46,972 nucleotides of DNA from Candidatus Pelagibacter communis (GTDB lineage Bacteria > Pseudomonadota > Alphaproteobacteria > Pelagibacterales > Pelagibacteraceae): contig NZ_CVSO01000065.1 of the NCBI RefSeq assembly GCF_001180105.1, positions 1-46,972 of the forward strand, in the 5' to 3' direction. Both the position numbers and the translations under genes were made by a program. Numbering within the stretch: the first letter of the stretch is position 1; each line of letters begins with the position of its first letter. The notes below the pieces were generated by a model. The model did no database searches and was not told where the DNA came from. It worked only from the letters and a program-made list of their open reading frames with translations. Below are positions 45,165-46,972 of the stretch, piece after piece.

Positions 45165-46093
45165 CACCTGTAAAACAAACTAAATTATTAACATTTAAAA
45201 ATTATTTTCAAGAACTTGTTGATCTGTCTTTAAAAAACAATTTACCAAATAAACTTCTTTTTAGTGGTAACAAAGGTATAGGTAAATCGACTTTTGCATA
45301 TCATTTGATAAATTATTTTTTTTCTATCGATGAAGATGATAGTTATAATCTTAAAAATAATGAAATTAATATTAATAATAAATCTTATAAACTAGTACTA
45401 AATAATGCACATCCAAATTTACTTTTAATAGATAGTCAGGACAAAAAATTTATAGAAATCTCAAAGATAAGAGATATATTGAACTTTTCCTCAAAAACAT
45501 CTTTTTCAAGTAAAAAAAAAATTATACTTATCGATAATGTCGAAAAATTAAATATTAATGCGTCAAATTCCTTACTTAAGATTTTAGAAGAACCATCAAC
45601 AAATTTATTTTTTATATTAATCCACAGCTCTCCCGAAAAAATAATGAGCACTATAAGTTCAAGGTGCATAAAGTTTAATTTCTTTTTAACTGAATCTGAA
45701 AAAGAATTAATTATTAATAATGTATTAGACAATAATTTTTATAATAATCTTTCTAATGATTTTAAGATTAAATATATGACACCAAAATTTTATATTGATT
45801 TGCAAAACTTTATTAATAAAGAAAAAATCGATTTAAATGATTTGAATATTAATTTTTTATTAAATCATATTTTTAATAAACGAAATTATCTTAAAAATGA
45901 TTTTATAATAGGAAATTTACAAATACTTATTGAAATATATTTCTATAATAAAATTCTTAAACGTAATAATTTTGAAAATGACTACAAATTTTTTAAACAA
46001 ACTATTAATAAGATAAACGATATGAATAAATTTAATCTAGATAAAGACTCATCTCTATTAGAAATTAAGAATATAATTGTAAATGAAAGATAA
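45161..46093 (+). CDS. holB: DNA polymerase III delta' subunit
   Basis: Clamp-loader subunit, 310 residues. Walker A-like SGNKGIGKST (35-44), KIILIDNVEKLNINASNSLLKILEEP near 123-148 (degenerate Walker B and sensor-type block) and the SRC motif (SSRCIKF near 168) identify it. The cysteine-rich zinc module usual after the P-loop in E. coli HolB is replaced by an Asn/Lys-rich stretch (NNEININNKSYKL) with no cysteine. The C-terminal third is very AT-rich and divergent. It overlaps metG by 11 bases. Confidence 0.9.
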   Translation: MTPVKQTKLLTFKNYFQELVDLSLKNNLPNKLLFSGNKGIGKSTFAYHLINYFFSIDEDDSYNLKNNEININNKSYKLVLNNAHPNLLLIDSQDKKFIEISKIRDILNFSSKTSFSSKKKIILIDNVEKLNINASNSLLKILEEPSTNLFFILIHSSPEKIMSTISSRCIKFNFFLTESEKELIINNVLDNNFYNNLSNDFKIKYMTPKFYIDLQNFINKEKIDLNDLNINFLLNHIFNKRNYLKNDFIIGNLQILIEIYFYNKILKRNNFENDYKFFKQTINKINDMNKFNLDKDSSLLEIKNIIVNER

Positions 46094-46972
46094 TTTTTAC
46101 ATTACTACACCGATTTATTACCCTTCAGCAAAACCTCATATGGGTCATGCTTATTCTAGCATTGTAGCTGATTTTTTTGCACGACTAAAAAGAATCCAAG
46201 GTCATCAAGTTTTTTTTTTAACTGGAACCGATGAACATGGCCAAAAGATACAAAGAGCAGCTGAAAAATCCAATAAAGATCCTTTAGAGTTTTGTGACGA
46301 AATAAGCAAGACATTTAGAAATTTATCGTCCTTACTTAATTTATCAAACGATGATTTCATAAGAACTACTGAAAAAAGACATTCATTAGCCGTAACTAAT
46401 CTTTGGAATATTTTAGAAAAAAAAAAGGAAATATATCTTTCAAAATATTCAGGTTGGTACTCTGTCTCCGATGAAGCTTTTTATAATGAAGATGAAATCG
46501 AAGATCTAGAAGGAAAAAAAATATCCAAATCATCTGGATCACCTGTAGAGTGGGTTGAAGAAGAGTCTTATTTTTTTAAATTATCCAAATGGCAAGAACC
46601 GCTTTTAAAATTTTATTCAGAAAATCCAAAATTTATATTACCAAAGAGCCGAAAAAATGAGGTAATTAGTTTTGTCAAAAGTGGATTAAAAGATTTATCC
46701 GTTAGCAGGAAATCTTTTTCTTGGGGGATTAAAGTTCCATCAAATGAAGACCATGTAATATACGTATGGCTTGATGCTTTAACAAATTATCTTTCTGCTT
46801 TAAATTATCCTAAAGAGACAGAAAGATTATATAAAGACTTTTGGCCTGCTAATATTCATATTATAGGAAAAGATATTTTAAGATTTCACGCAGTGTATTG
46901 GCCAGCCTTTTTATTAGCAGCAGGTATTAAACCTCCGCAGAGAGTATATGGTCACGGATGGATACTCTCAGG
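46083..46972 (+). CDS. metG: Methionyl-tRNA synthetase, 3'-truncated by window edge
   Basis: Class I synthetase that charges tRNA-Met. The first 296 codons are present and remain open to the window end. FYITTPIYYPSAKPHMGHAY contains the HIGH-type box (HMGH at 19-22). FLTGTDEHGQKIQRAA near 46-61, YSGWYSVSDEAFY, VIYVWLDALTNYLSAL and HIIGKDILRFHAVYWPAFLL follow. The insertion that holds zinc-knuckle cysteines in E. coli-type MetG has none here, as in the shorter zinc-free class. The KMSKS motif would lie just past the window edge. The start overlaps the holB stop by 11 bases. Confidence 0.95.
   Translation, partial: MKDNFYITTPIYYPSAKPHMGHAYSSIVADFFARLKRIQGHQVFFLTGTDEHGQKIQRAAEKSNKDPLEFCDEISKTFRNLSSLLNLSNDDFIRTTEKRHSLAVTNLWNILEKKKEIYLSKYSGWYSVSDEAFYNEDEIEDLEGKKISKSSGSPVEWVEEESYFFKLSKWQEPLLKFYSENPKFILPKSRKNEVISFVKSGLKDLSVSRKSFSWGIKVPSNEDHVIYVWLDALTNYLSALNYPKETERLYKDFWPANIHIIGKDILRFHAVYWPAFLLAAGIKPPQRVYGHGWILS

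Overview
The window is a chromosomal segment of a very AT-rich, highly streamlined alphaproteobacterium. The best fit is the SAR11 clade (Pelagibacterales, 'Candidatus Pelagibacter'-like). This rests on base composition (about 30% G+C by eye), near-absence of intergenic DNA, start/stop overlaps at many gene junctions, the alphaproteobacterial order argS-x-nagZ-scpA-scpB-tatABC-serS-yajC-secDF, and a soxBDAG sarcosine oxidase cluster. Species assignment is inference. I see no phage, insertion sequence, CRISPR array, rRNA or plasmid gene. The longest gene-free stretch is about 163-178 bases (from 6278 to 6440 or so), so no stretch exceeds 300 bases.

Layout. (1) 1-5283 plus: valS (5' end cut off), ilvD and a ManC/AlgA-type mannose-1-phosphate guanylyltransferase, overlapping by single bases and ending in a hairpin. 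(2) 5309-9759: a PiT-like membrane protein and a zinc-uptake locus. znuC-znuB-zur plus a 73-residue membrane protein run leftward and znuA runs rightward, from a 63-bp spacer carrying two Zur-box-like sites. (3) 9802-15987 plus: a malate/lactate-dehydrogenase-family reductase, then soxB-soxD-soxA-soxG for sarcosine to glycine plus a folate-bound one-carbon unit. (4) 16025-17118 minus: xthA and erpA. (5) 17169-27922 plus: dgt, argS, a small membrane protein, nagZ, scpA, scpB, tatA, tatB, tatC, serS, yajC, secD, secF. (6) 27919-31425 minus: a PuuD-like membrane protein and uvrA. (7) 31497-36660 plus: ssb, gyrA, coaD, a cyclophilin and tgt, then tRNA-Lys(TTT). (8) 36786-40741: an M48 protease with a Tat/lipoprotein leader, a 25-codon ORF coupled to a DUF502 gene, recG, sdhE and tRNA-Ser(TGA). 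(9) 40829-46972 plus: rarD, then an overlapping chain of mltB, an RlpA-like SPOR lipoprotein, a D,D-carboxypeptidase, tmk, holB and metG (3' end cut off).

How it works together. The clearest regulatory unit is zinc homeostasis: Zur, a high-affinity ABC importer with a His/Asp-rich periplasmic loop, and paired operators. Several proteins here lack zinc ligands usual in well-studied relatives: Tgt has lost two of three cysteines, HolB lacks the Cys module, MetG lacks the knuckle cysteines in the visible part, and UvrA has one Cys replaced by Ser. This suggests a low-zinc lifestyle, although some of these are general alphaproteobacterial traits. Envelope genes cluster twice: Tat/Sec export with chromosome condensation, and murein hydrolases.

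I did not find a clear-cut unknown multi-gene system. The best leads are the zinc-free Tgt, the unrecognised membrane proteins beside the zinc locus, the short coupled membrane peptide, and a folded spacer upstream of soxB.
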